This document shows, piece by piece, positions 8,882 to 18,022 of a DNA stretch of 64,000 bases. The DNA lies in assembly GCF_021534965.1 (NCBI RefSeq), contig NZ_CP091037.1, positions 248,001 through 312,000 of the forward strand, written 5' to 3'. A model generated the notes under the pieces. It searched no databases. It was not told where the DNA came from and saw only the letters and a list, made by a program, of their open reading frames with translations. The DNA comes from Muricauda sp. SCSIO 65647. GTDB lineage: Bacteria > Bacteroidota > Bacteroidia > Flavobacteriales > Flavobacteriaceae. Every line of letters starts with the position of its first letter. Position 1 is the stretch's first letter. Position numbers and translations under genes: made by a program.

Positions 8882-11800
8882 TTAAAATTGAACGTTGATT
8901 CCACCATTAATTGTTTTTCTGATCCCCCAGTTATAATCACTGGTGCCGTCAAAACCTGCTATTTCTGGGTCAGTTCCCCTATCATTTGCCTTGCCCCACG
9001 TTATCAAATTGTCTCCTTGTACAAAGAGTCGAAAACTTTTTATGTTCAGAACTTTGTTGAATGCTTCAGGAAAAGTGTACCCTATATTTAAATTCCTCAG
9101 CCTAACAAAATCATTATTGTAAAGAAATTGGGAGGTTGTTCTTCTGTTATTGGGGTTATTGACAGAGGGCCTTGGAATATCGGTTATTCTGTTCTCGGGG
9201 GTCCAGTGATTGTCCCTATAGTAATCTATCAGACCAAAAGCGTTTCTCATGGCTGTATTTTCACGCCAGGCCGTATCTAACATCAAACCACCAAAACTGT
9301 AATAAAACATTACCGACAAATCAAAGCCCTTGTACTTAAAAATATTGGTGACACTACCATAAATATCTGGTATAGACGTGCCTTGATAAGCGAAATTTTC
9401 TTGTTGATTGACTTGGCTCCAGTTATTGGATACCTCTCGGCCGGTTATATTGCCCTGATCGTCAAATGTATTCACAAACCAAGTATTGTCACCGGTCTCA
9501 GGATCTACCCCGGCCCAAGTCGGTAGCCAATAATCATAAATCGATTGACCTTCTTCCCATTTGAAAACTCCCCTCAGTTCTTCTCCGGCAGGTAGTTCAA
9601 TGATTTCATTTTTGAAATGGGAGGCATTGACATTCAAAGTCCAATTAAAATTTGGCCTTTTAAAAATGTCAAACCCTAAAGCAACCTCAATACCCCTGTT
9701 CTCTATCTCGCCTATATTCTCTTGAACCGAACCGATTCCGAAAGAAGGTGGCAATGAGCGGTTTGACAACAAATCAATTGACCTTGTGGTAAAGTATTCT
9801 ATATTTCCCCTGATTCGGTTAAAGAACCCAAATTCAACACCTGTGTTGAATTGGGCATTCTTTTCCCAAATTAGCCCAGGTGTTGGTAGCCTGGATTCTA
9901 TAGCTCCTGAATTTTCAAAGAAATTGAACCCGGTATTGTAAAGGGCTTGGTATGCATAAAGATTATCTCCATCATTACCTGTGGTACCGTAGCTAACCTT
10001 AAGTTTTAGATTATCGATCACCTTCGAATCTTTCATAAAATCTTCTTGGGATATTCTGTATGAGCCCCCAGCCGACCAAAAATAGCCCCAACGATTTTCA
10101 GATGCGAACCTTGATGATCCATCTGCCCTGAAACTTCCGTTCAAATATATCTTGTCGTTGTAATCATATGCGATTCTTGAAAAGCCACTCAACAATTTAT
10201 AATTATCCTCATTTGATGAAGATGCAGGTTCAGCAGATGTGGCATCTATTTCAAATATGCCCGGTACTGCAAAGGTGGTTCCAGATCCTGACAGGTTGGC
10301 CCTATTGCGCGAATACATTTCATGGCCTAGCAATATTTCAAAATTATGGTCACCGAAAGACTTTTGATAGTTTAAAATATTATTGAATGTATAGGCTGTT
10401 CTGGAATTGCTGGCTTTAAAGGAAGACCCCAAAACCTCAATAATACCTGAAACCGGTGATATGTATCGATGCCGTTCAAAAATTTGATAGTCGGCTATAA
10501 AACTTGTTGTAAAGTTCAGGCCCTTGGCCAAATCAATGCCCAGTGCCAACTTGTTGATAAACTGATTGGTGTTATTGATATCAAAAGCATAGGAGTCGGG
10601 CTCTTCTGGGGCAATTGAAAAGTCAAAAGGATTGCTGCCACCGAAAAATCTACGACCTGAATACGAGGCGCCACCTCCTTTTTGTAGGGCCAAATTGCCA
10701 AAAACATCAGTAAAGAACTCTCCGGTCTCATGGTTGAATTCATAGGGATGTACGCCTGAAGGAATTGTTCTGATGACCCTGGTAAACTCTCCGGGGTTGT
10801 TTTGGTCTGTTCTCACATAGAACATATTGGCGTCTAAACTGATTCTATCGGCAAGTTTGGTACTTATGTTCAGCCTAGAAGACCATCTTCTAAAATCTTG
10901 ATTAAAATATTGACCCTTATCATCTAAATAAGATGACCCAAAAAACAGTCGGGTATTCTCTGAAATACCAGAAGTAACATCAATGGAATATTCTTGCCGT
11001 AATTTTGGCTGGAACACGTCGTGCCAATCATAATCATATAGTAACCGAGCCTCTGGTTTTATTTGACCATTAAGCCCTACAGGTTCATCTAAATTCCAAT
11101 TGCTTCTATAGATTCTATCTTGACCCAAAAAGTTTGTGTGCGGTCGGGCTTGATAAAATCTATCGGTCACCGATGCCGAGGCGTTTGCCCTTGCGGTCTG
11201 ATCATCTTGTCCCCTGTTCAGATTATCATAGTAAAACCCTTCCCAAACAGCTTCATATTGATCTGCGGCATCTAATTTATTTGGCAATTTAACGGCAAAA
11301 GTAGATGTGCCCAGTGAATATCTAAAATTGACCTGGGTCTTGCCCGGTGTACCACTTTTTGTGGTAATAAGAATGACCCCTCCTGAAGCTCTAGAACCAT
11401 AGAGCGAGGTAGAAGAGGCATCTTTAAGAATAGAGATACTTTCTATTTCTGTTGGTGCTATACTACTGAGCGTACCTTCAAAAGGGCTACCATTGAGTAT
11501 GATGAGCGGTGAAACGTTTCCGGTCAAAGATGTAAAGCCCCTAATGTTGATCTCAGCGTCGGCACCAGGTCTACCCGCTTGCGAGATTACCTGAACACCA
11601 GGGCTGAGGCCCTGTAGCGCCTGACCTAGATTTGAAGTCGCTGATTCTTGAATTTGCTCTGTTTCAATAAAGGATGCCGAACCTGTGAAGGCGGCTTTTT
11701 TGGTCGTACCGTAAGCTACAACGACCACTTCATCCAATTGTGAAACATCTTCTTGCAGGGCAGCATTCACCGTATTTTGGTTACCGACAACAATCTCTTG

Positions 11801-12067
11801 TGTGGCAAAACCAATGTAAGAAAAAATCAGCGTGTCAGATGATGTGGCAATAACACTATAATTACCATCAAAATCAGTTTGCGTACCGGTAGTTGTTCCT
11901 TTTACCTGTATGGTCACCCCGGGCAATGGCTGCCCCTGGTCATCGGTGACCGTACCTGAAATTGTCTTTTCTTGTGCATAGGTACCATATGCCAATAAAA
12001 AGCACAGAACCATAGATAATGGACGTAAGCGAACAGAAAAGAACTTAAGTTTTGAAAGATTCTCCAT
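8882..12067 (-). CDS. susC: SusC/RagA TonB-dependent outer-membrane glycan transporter (left module)
   Basis: A 1061-residue SusC-type transporter. A signal peptide (about residues 1-31) is followed by a carboxypeptidase-regulatory-like domain (GTVTDDQGQPLPGVTI), a TonB-box region and plug (DEVVVVAYGTTKK, then LYGSRASGGVILITTKSG), and a long beta-barrel ending in a short GGINVQF strand with terminal Phe. It uses proton-motive force through TonB to import oligosaccharides captured by SusD. It is the first gene of the left module. Upstream lie a TACGTTTA promoter-like element (12095-12102) and a 21-bp-spaced direct repeat (12172-12203) that are shared with the second susC, so both are probably controlled by the AraC-type regulator at 35857. 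Confidence 0.96.
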   Translation of the reverse strand: MENLSKLKFFSVRLRPLSMVLCFLLAYGTYAQEKTISGTVTDDQGQPLPGVTIQVKGTTTGTQTDFDGNYSVIATSSDTLIFSYIGFATQEIVVGNQNTVNAALQEDVSQLDEVVVVAYGTTKKAAFTGSASFIETEQIQESATSNLGQALQGLSPGVQVISQAGRPGADAEINIRGFTSLTGNVSPLIILNGSPFEGTLSSIAPTEIESISILKDASSTSLYGSRASGGVILITTKSGTPGKTQVNFRYSLGTSTFAVKLPNKLDAADQYEAVWEGFYYDNLNRGQDDQTARANASASVTDRFYQARPHTNFLGQDRIYRSNWNLDEPVGLNGQIKPEARLLYDYDWHDVFQPKLRQEYSIDVTSGISENTRLFFGSSYLDDKGQYFNQDFRRWSSRLNISTKLADRISLDANMFYVRTDQNNPGEFTRVIRTIPSGVHPYEFNHETGEFFTDVFGNLALQKGGGASYSGRRFFGGSNPFDFSIAPEEPDSYAFDINNTNQFINKLALGIDLAKGLNFTTSFIADYQIFERHRYISPVSGIIEVLGSSFKASNSRTAYTFNNILNYQKSFGDHNFEILLGHEMYSRNRANLSGSGTTFAVPGIFEIDATSAEPASSSNEDNYKLLSGFSRIAYDYNDKIYLNGSFRADGSSRFASENRWGYFWSAGGSYRISQEDFMKDSKVIDNLKLKVSYGTTGNDGDNLYAYQALYNTGFNFFENSGAIESRLPTPGLIWEKNAQFNTGVEFGFFNRIRGNIEYFTTRSIDLLSNRSLPPSFGIGSVQENIGEIENRGIEVALGFDIFKRPNFNWTLNVNASHFKNEIIELPAGEELRGVFKWEEGQSIYDYWLPTWAGVDPETGDNTWFVNTFDDQGNITGREVSNNWSQVNQQENFAYQGTSIPDIYGSVTNIFKYKGFDLSVMFYYSFGGLMLDTAWRENTAMRNAFGLIDYYRDNHWTPENRITDIPRPSVNNPNNRRTTSQFLYNNDFVRLRNLNIGYTFPEAFNKVLNIKSFRLFVQGDNLITWGKANDRGTDPEIAGFDGTSDYNWGIRKTINGGINVQF

Positions 12068-12094
12068 AGTTAGGTGGTTTAATAGTTTGATTAT

Positions 12095-12102
12095 TAAACG
12101 TA
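12095..12102 (-). promoter_or_regulatory. Putative -7 element TACGTTTA of left susC
   Basis: Read on the minus strand this is TACGTTTA, one base from the Bacteroidota -7 consensus TAnnTTTG. It is embedded in GTAATTATTACGTTTA, which is repeated upstream of the other susC. No good -33 TTG box lies at the usual distance, which fits activator dependence. Confidence 0.45.
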
Positions 12103-12171
12103 ATAATTACGCTTAATAATAGCATAAAGATAATCTTTCAATTCACATACGCTTATAATTATCGCTCATTT

Positions 12172-12203
12172 GATAAAATTGTATCAAAATAGGATAATAT
12201 TGT
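12172..12203 (-). promoter_or_regulatory. Putative AraC-type operator: two half-sites 21 bp apart
   Basis: On the minus strand ACAATATTATC (12193-12203) is repeated as ACAATTTTATC (12172-12182), starting exactly 21 bp apart, or two helical turns. Tandem half-sites at this spacing are usual for AraC-family operators. The same arrangement occurs at 35711-35742 at almost the same distance from the other susC. Confidence 0.65.
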
Positions 12204-12494
12204 GCTGGCTAAGCCAATTTGTTGGTCGTTGCCAAGATTCGTTTTAGGGCACTGCCTTTCAGAATTTTGTACTTATAGGAAGCGTTATTCTTGTTTTGCC
12301 TATCACAAGAAAATGGTCAGTTTCGGGTCAAAGCTTCCTAAAATAAGTAGGGAAAAGGTAAACCAATGTACTATGCTCCATACTCTTTCAAGAGACTTCT
12401 TCAACATAGGCAAGCCATGACTTTACAGCATAGAAGGTTATAGACAGGTGCAAGAAGGTCACCATGTGGTAGAAACCAAAAAAACGATGGCCCT

Positions 12495-12524
12495 AGCAAT
12501 ATTCCATCAAAGCGGAATATTGCT
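12495..12524 (-). terminator. Terminator hairpin after the right-hand module
   Basis: A perfect 11-bp stem (AGCAATATTCC with GGAATATTGCT) and an 8-nt loop, 2 bp beyond the stop of the GH127-like gene. On the minus strand a TTTTTTT run follows about 9 nt later, so it probably ends the 35.6-12.5 kb transcript. Confidence 0.6.
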
Positions 12525-12526
12525 TG

Positions 12527-14536
12527 CTATTTTTCCAACACATTGATTATAGGAAATTGCGAAATTCGCAGCGTAGTGCACCCATAGGGAATCAATGTTA
12601 TTTCTTGTTTCTGTAATTCGCTCTTCGGAATCCTGTTTCTGACAGGAATCTTTCCTGCGGAATGGTTATAAAGTTTCCACTTCGACAATTGCGCTGCAGC
12701 CACATTAAGTGAGATGGGAGCGTTTTCAACATTCCAAGGCATTTCGGCCACCTTGTTCTTTTTCGTAACCGAAAAACTTTTTTTCTCAATAGCTTCATCA
12801 AGAATGCCATAGTTCCAATGGCTTTCTGGATACACTTCATAATATGAATGTGGAAATTCTTCCGAACTTTTCTCTTCCCATCGTTCTTTCATTTTCAAGG
12901 CATAGACCAAAGGCCCCCGTTCGACTCCTACAGACCTTTCGTACCAAGAGCTTGTGCGAACCTTCATGGGCAAGGTCAGTTTTACCTCATCACCATTTTC
13001 CCAAATCCTGTCCAAAACAACCACATTGTTATTCATCTGGGTTTCCGTAGGGCTATTGTTTACTGAAATATTCCAATCTTTTGCCCAGAGTGGTATTCTG
13101 AGATGAAACGGAAATTTCACGGATTCATTGGCGTTGAATTTAAAGGTAATCGTATCGTCAAAAGGATATTGTGTTTCTTCTTTGAAAGACACTTCAATAC
13201 CGTCAGCCACTTTTGCCCTTACTTCCGAAGCCCCATAGACCAGTGCTGCCAGTCCATTGTCTGCCGTTGCGTACCAAAGGTTCTGGACAAACTTGGGCCA
13301 CCCTTGGTGCATGTTCGTGGTACAGCAAGGGTATCCTGTCAAAACCCCATAGACAATACGGGCGTAATCATCGTTGAAAAAATTACGGATATCATCCGTT
13401 ACCTGAACCTGGTTGGCCTGTTGAAAATATTGTTTCCTTAAAAAAGCATCGTCATGTTGCGTGGGCAACACGTTAAAGGCAATTTTCTCCAAATAATCGG
13501 CATAATAGACATCTCCTGTAATCGGCAATACACTTTCAAAAGAAAACATCATCTCGGTGGCCGAGCATAGTTCAGAGCCTTGGGTCGGATCATTGCCATG
13601 TAACGGTTCGTCTCCCCCATACATGCCGTTAACATATCCGTGAGATTTTTTTAGGGCGGCCAAACCTTTCTTGACCGCATCTATATATTTCTGTTCAGGA
13701 TGATGTTGATAGTAGATCAAAGGTGCCTTCAGGCCTTGAGCAACATTTACACAATGCAATCGGGGAAGCGGATTTACCTTGTTGATCCTACCATCTGTAA
13801 ACGCCAAGGTCCAATCATATGTCTGTTTATTGATCAACTCGGCCAAGTCTAGCAAATAGTCTTCTTGGGTACTATTATACAGCCAGTAAACCACGGCTAG
13901 GTTATCTGCTCCTCTCCTATTGCCCCAAAAGGTCCAATGGCCCAAGGGATACTCTTTCAAGGTATTCAATTGGTACTTAAAGTAACGTCGCATTAATTCC
14001 AATACCCTTTTATCTTCTGTGGCCGAATAATACTGTTGCAATACCTTTAGCATAACCATTTTGGGCCACCAATCTTCGCGATTGCCCTGCTGCACGCCCT
14101 TGATCTTGGTATACCCCTCTTCAAGGGGCCGGGGACCAAAGTACCCATCCTCTCTTTGATTTTCAATGCTCCAATCAATCCACTCTTGTGCTTTTTCTTT
14201 TAGTTCTTTATCATCTAAAATATATGCCAAGGGCACCAACCCATCTAGCCAATAAGGTCCACGCTCCCATCCATCGCCCTCGCCCCCAAGCCAACCATTC
14301 GTTGGGCCGCATACCAAACTGTAGATACTATCGAGCTTACCCGTTAATCCGTCTCTTTGCAACTTCATCATTTTGTGCAACCATCCTTTCGGTTTTATGG
14401 TCCCCAAAGGCAAATGCGTATAGGGTTGGGCAATCAAAGGTGCCTGATTCGTAATGTAATGGGCATTTCGATCTTTTATATCCTGGGCATTTATACCCAT
14501 TGAAATTGCTAGCAAAACATAAATTATTTTCTTCAT
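12527..14536 (-). CDS. GH127-like (DUF1680) glycoside hydrolase, secreted
   Basis: A 669-residue enzyme starting at ATG 14536; a GTG one codon earlier is less likely. An N-terminal signal peptide (MKKIIYVLLAISMGINAQ) ends in an AQ cleavage site without a lipobox. The body is the DUF1680 alpha/alpha barrel with WLGGEGDGWERGPYWLDG near the N-terminus. The zinc and nucleophile set of GH127 is kept: E322-L-C324 and C404-C405 in GYPCCTTN. It belongs to the same subgroup as the gene at 18023-20158 and differs clearly from the classical GH127 at 1-2139. It is the last gene of the right-hand module, 13 bp after its neighbour, and is followed by a hairpin terminator. Substrate could be an arabinofuranoside or another furanose-like residue; family membership is firm, activity is not. 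Confidence 0.88.
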   Translation of the reverse strand: MKKIIYVLLAISMGINAQDIKDRNAHYITNQAPLIAQPYTHLPLGTIKPKGWLHKMMKLQRDGLTGKLDSIYSLVCGPTNGWLGGEGDGWERGPYWLDGLVPLAYILDDKELKEKAQEWIDWSIENQREDGYFGPRPLEEGYTKIKGVQQGNREDWWPKMVMLKVLQQYYSATEDKRVLELMRRYFKYQLNTLKEYPLGHWTFWGNRRGADNLAVVYWLYNSTQEDYLLDLAELINKQTYDWTLAFTDGRINKVNPLPRLHCVNVAQGLKAPLIYYQHHPEQKYIDAVKKGLAALKKSHGYVNGMYGGDEPLHGNDPTQGSELCSATEMMFSFESVLPITGDVYYADYLEKIAFNVLPTQHDDAFLRKQYFQQANQVQVTDDIRNFFNDDYARIVYGVLTGYPCCTTNMHQGWPKFVQNLWYATADNGLAALVYGASEVRAKVADGIEVSFKEETQYPFDDTITFKFNANESVKFPFHLRIPLWAKDWNISVNNSPTETQMNNNVVVLDRIWENGDEVKLTLPMKVRTSSWYERSVGVERGPLVYALKMKERWEEKSSEEFPHSYYEVYPESHWNYGILDEAIEKKSFSVTKKNKVAEMPWNVENAPISLNVAAAQLSKWKLYNHSAGKIPVRNRIPKSELQKQEITLIPYGCTTLRISQFPIINVLEK

Positions 14537-14549
14537 CACCTAGTTTTTT

Positions 14550-16193
14550 TCATTCGTATATTTTGACAGGGGCAACTTCATCTCCATGATAAAGGGTCTT
14601 TCCATTGTATATGATTTGGTATCCTTTTCCCATGTTGTATTTAGATCCATCCCTATCCCAAAGAACGGTCAACACTTTTCCCTGATACTGTATTCTATCC
14701 AAACAGAACCAGTTCCAATCATCGGGCACCAAGGGCTGTAGTGCGATGCTACCGTCCCATTGTGGTTTGAAACCTATCAAATCATTGATAACCAGATCAC
14801 AGAAACCCGAATGGTTGTAATCTTTTCCACGTTCCTGTCCGCCCTTTTGATCGGACCAATTTCCATTTCCCCAATCTTTCAATCGGGTACGTGAAATCCA
14901 ATCTCCCGTAAACGGATTCAGATTTTCGTCTATCCACATCTGCGATTCACCATTTTCCCAAGTGATCACATGTGCCGCGGCATACTGGTTCAAGAGCTTG
15001 TAATAGGCATCTTTAGCCAGGCTGCCATTGTTTTTGTAGTTATTCAGAAAATTGGAAAGGCTCTTTAATGTCTGGGTGGTGGCAAAGGGCCATGATGGGC
15101 CATTCCATTGGCATTCGTGGCCTTCATAGCTAATTTTAAAATAAGGATGCGACCGTTCTACGGTGGTCAGCCCATAGGGCGCATAAAATGCGGCGGTATC
15201 CAATACTTTGTACCAAGCCAGACTATACTTTGGATCATCGGAGGGCAGATTGAAGTACCAAGGTGTATAACCGATCAATTCGCGAATGTCTATAGGCCTG
15301 TCATTTTCGGTGTACTCACGCGGAAGCTGTGAAAAAAAATTCAAAGAATCGTTCCATAGACGATGCTCAACCAAATATTTCAGCTGGGCGGCTTTTTCAT
15401 CAAAAATGTTTGCAACGCTATCACGTCCAAGACGGGAAGCCATCGTCGCAATGGCCTTTGCGTCACCGTACATATAGCTGTTTATGGTAGGTCGTGCCGC
15501 CAAGGCACTGAACTTTTCCTCGCCGTCATTGATGATCCGGCCACCGGCACTGAGTTCCATGCCATCCATATTGTCATTCTGCCAGAACAGGCGGTCGGGG
15601 GCATCACGCCGTTCGCGCTCCCATTCTTGATAATTCGAGATCAAGTGGTCAAGATGCTTTTTCAAGTAGACCGTGTCTTTGTGAACTTTAGCAAAACCGA
15701 ACATGGCATCGGCCGCCCAGAAACTATATTTTCTGGTGTTATCGGCCTCTGTTAACCAGTAGTCGATATAGTCCCGTATATACACATCGTTTTTTAACCA
15801 TCTGCCCTCGTAAATGTGGTAAGCGGCAGGACAATTGATCGTATTGTACTTGCCCGACCAAGAAACCTTTGGCAGAAATTCGGTGATCACAAATCCATTC
15901 GGTGTTTTTTTGAGATGCTTTCTGAACGTCCACCAACGAAAATAATAGGTCTTTTGAATAGTGGTATCTGGAACATCGACCAACGGAATGTTGGCTTTCA
16001 GAAAAGCTATGGCCGAATCATTCGGTATGTGTTGCCGATAGAGTTCATCGTCATCTTCATTGAATTTTTTGAAATAATGAACATAGTCATCGAATTGCAG
16101 AACTGAAACGGAAGACCTTTGTTCGTTGCAGGAGAATAACAACCAGAATGTTAGATATAACATGGTTACCTTTTGTACCCCCCCGTATCGCAT
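14550..16193 (-). CDS. MGH1/GH63-like alpha/alpha-barrel glycoside hydrolase, lipoprotein
   Basis: A 547-residue protein resembling the mannosylglycerate hydrolase (MGH1)-like / GH63 (alpha/alpha)6-barrel group. Supporting segments are DNMDGMELSAGGR, with an Asp in the usual general-acid region, then RPTINSYMYGDAKAIA, HECQWNGPSWPFATTQTL, and ENLNPFTGD followed by YNHSGFCDLVI. I chose the ATG at 16193 because it supplies Arg and Lys before the hydrophobic core and lipobox LLFSC; an ATG at 16163 would leave the signal uncharged. It lies 10 bp after the GH2 gene and 13 bp before the GH127-like gene, so it is co-transcribed. In this setting it probably removes a terminal alpha-linked sugar. It could represent an unassigned family. 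Confidence 0.78.
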   Translation of the reverse strand: MRYGGVQKVTMLYLTFWLLFSCNEQRSSVSVLQFDDYVHYFKKFNEDDDELYRQHIPNDSAIAFLKANIPLVDVPDTTIQKTYYFRWWTFRKHLKKTPNGFVITEFLPKVSWSGKYNTINCPAAYHIYEGRWLKNDVYIRDYIDYWLTEADNTRKYSFWAADAMFGFAKVHKDTVYLKKHLDHLISNYQEWERERRDAPDRLFWQNDNMDGMELSAGGRIINDGEEKFSALAARPTINSYMYGDAKAIATMASRLGRDSVANIFDEKAAQLKYLVEHRLWNDSLNFFSQLPREYTENDRPIDIRELIGYTPWYFNLPSDDPKYSLAWYKVLDTAAFYAPYGLTTVERSHPYFKISYEGHECQWNGPSWPFATTQTLKSLSNFLNNYKNNGSLAKDAYYKLLNQYAAAHVITWENGESQMWIDENLNPFTGDWISRTRLKDWGNGNWSDQKGGQERGKDYNHSGFCDLVINDLIGFKPQWDGSIALQPLVPDDWNWFCLDRIQYQGKVLTVLWDRDGSKYNMGKGYQIIYNGKTLYHGDEVAPVKIYE

Positions 16194-16203
16194 GATTCCG
16201 TTT

Positions 16204-18015
16204 TTATTTTTCGTTCAATACCGCAATTACCCCACGATTGGCCTGCCGTACTGTTTCGACGTGCAGCTTGTCTACCCTTCGATCGTAGGTCATCAGTCCG
16301 TTGACCTCGCCCTCAACGTCCGTTGTCTGTGTATAGATGGCAGCCGAAAAGCCCCCGTTCACCAATTTTTTCAAAATACGGGCGTACTTGACGTATTCAT
16401 CGGTCACCTCTTTGGAGTTTTTGAACTTTACATAGCCCCAGTTTTTACCTTGCTGCCAAAGGTGACCCTCTAAAGGCAGCCCGATACCACCATACTCACC
16501 CAAAACCGTCACACGATCTGCATCATACAGATAAAGGTCGGGTTCAGGATAATTATGAAGATCCAAAATATCACCTGTTTTGATATGGTTGCCCCCACTG
16601 GCCGAATTGACCAAGCGCGAGGGGTCATGGTTTTTGGTCCAAGCGGTGATTTCCTCAGTCTTGAACTGGCCCCAAGCCTCATTGAAAGGTACCCAGACCA
16701 CTATACTGGGGTACGAATAAAGAAAGTCGATGATTTCTTGCCATTCGGTTCTGTAGATCTTTTCTGATTCGGGAGTTCGTTGCAACTCATTGCCATCAAA
16801 CATTTTCTTGTTCTGCCATCCGTTGCTTCGGTCACCATTGGGCATATCTTGCCAAACCAACATACCAATTTCATCACAATGCCTATACCACCGCTGGGGT
16901 TCGACCTTAACATGTTTTCGAATCATATTAAAACCGTATTCTTTGGTCTTGATGATATCGTATTTCAATGCTTCATCTGTCGGAGCGGTATAAAGTCCAT
17001 CGGGCCACCAGCCCTGATCCAAGGTGCCGAACTGAAAATAATCTTCATTGTTCAGCTGCATTCTCATGATTCCGTTTTCATCTTTCTTAGTGGAAATTTT
17101 GCGCATGGCGAAATAGCTCTTTACCTCATCCACGACCTGTTCATTACGTAACAATCGAACGGTCATATCATACAGAAAGGGCGATTCAGGACTCCATAAT
17201 TTCTGATTTTTCATTTTTACCTCTACTTCTTCACTGGCAGAAGCCCTTGTATGTGCCACTTTGGTCTGACCATCAAACACCGTAATTTCGATGATATCAC
17301 CATATAATGCCCCATGCAGATCACCCGCAACCTTTACTGCCTTCAAATCGATATCAGGAGTGGTTTTTAAAGCATTTATACGAGTATCGGGAACGGGCTC
17401 TAACCAGACAGTCTGCCAAATGCCGGTCACGGGGGTGTACCAGATACCCTTCGGATCGTTCACCTGTTTGCCCCGAGGTTGTGGACCATCACTGGTGGGA
17501 TCCCAGACCCTTACGGTCAATTTCTGGTTCTCTAAGGCCAGAAATGGGGAAATATCAAAAGAAAACGGGGCATACCCCCCCGAATGGGAACCTATTTTAA
17601 TATCGTTCAGCCACACATCCGCTTTCCAGTCAACTGCTCCAAAATGCAACAGAATGGATTCATCCCTCCAATCAGGAGAAACCGTAAACCTTGTTTCGTA
17701 CCAAACTTCCTTGTCTGAACCGACTTGTTTCATCACTCCCGAAAGGCTGGATTCAACGGGAAAAGGAACCAAGATCTTACCATCAAATTTTTGCGGCTTT
17801 TGGCTTCCGTAATCGGTAATGGCATAATCCCAGAGTCCATTTAAGCTTTTCCAATCGGTACGTACCATAATTGGTCTCGGATATTTGGGCAGTGGACTTT
17901 CTGGATTGACTTGGGCGGCCCATGGGGTCTTTATCTTCCCACCAGCGGGTTTCCATTGTGCAGATACCGTTGAGATGACCAAAAGTGCCAGAAAAAAAAG
18001 CATTCTTTTTTCCAT
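16204..18015 (-). CDS. GH2 family glycoside hydrolase (beta-galactosidase-like), secreted
   Basis: A 603-residue GH2 enzyme with signal peptide MEKRMLFFLALLVISTVSAQ. The domain order is jelly-roll sugar-binding (about 40-200, with WYETRF and SGGYAPFSFDI), immunoglobulin-like (about 205-300) and a TIM barrel from about 300. The acid/base is E446 in VPFNEAWGQF and the nucleophile is E507 in VLGEYGGIG, the typical GH2 pair. It is shorter than LacZ-type enzymes and lacks the C-terminal accessory domains, as in many locus-encoded exo-enzymes. The beta-galactosidase label is a guess; beta-glucuronidase, beta-mannosidase or arabinosidase activity would look similar at this level. It lies 7 bp after a GH127-like gene and 10 bp before the MGH1-like gene. 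Confidence 0.9.
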   Translation of the reverse strand: MEKRMLFFLALLVISTVSAQWKPAGGKIKTPWAAQVNPESPLPKYPRPIMVRTDWKSLNGLWDYAITDYGSQKPQKFDGKILVPFPVESSLSGVMKQVGSDKEVWYETRFTVSPDWRDESILLHFGAVDWKADVWLNDIKIGSHSGGYAPFSFDISPFLALENQKLTVRVWDPTSDGPQPRGKQVNDPKGIWYTPVTGIWQTVWLEPVPDTRINALKTTPDIDLKAVKVAGDLHGALYGDIIEITVFDGQTKVAHTRASASEEVEVKMKNQKLWSPESPFLYDMTVRLLRNEQVVDEVKSYFAMRKISTKKDENGIMRMQLNNEDYFQFGTLDQGWWPDGLYTAPTDEALKYDIIKTKEYGFNMIRKHVKVEPQRWYRHCDEIGMLVWQDMPNGDRSNGWQNKKMFDGNELQRTPESEKIYRTEWQEIIDFLYSYPSIVVWVPFNEAWGQFKTEEITAWTKNHDPSRLVNSASGGNHIKTGDILDLHNYPEPDLYLYDADRVTVLGEYGGIGLPLEGHLWQQGKNWGYVKFKNSKEVTDEYVKYARILKKLVNGGFSAAIYTQTTDVEGEVNGLMTYDRRVDKLHVETVRQANRGVIAVLNEK

Positions 18016-18022
18016 GTCGCTA

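Larger units (their letters stand above)
12068..12526. other. Intergenic control region between the two PUL modules
   Basis: A 459-bp gap without a convincing gene. The left part (12095-12203) carries the susC promoter-like element and the paired operator. The right end carries the terminator hairpin of the upstream module. Between 12210 and 12480 I see only short open frames on either strand with no recognisable product. Confidence 0.7.

Noticed and set aside
12202-12420. 72-codon plus-strand frame in the inter-module gap
   Set aside because: It overlaps the putative operator at its start, has no recognisable motif, and its composition (many Cys, Lys, scattered aromatics) looks non-coding.
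12420-12500. Short minus-strand frame of about 30 codons just after the GH127-like gene
   Set aside because: It looks weakly protein-like but is too short, lies just past a terminator hairpin and has no support beyond lack of stops.
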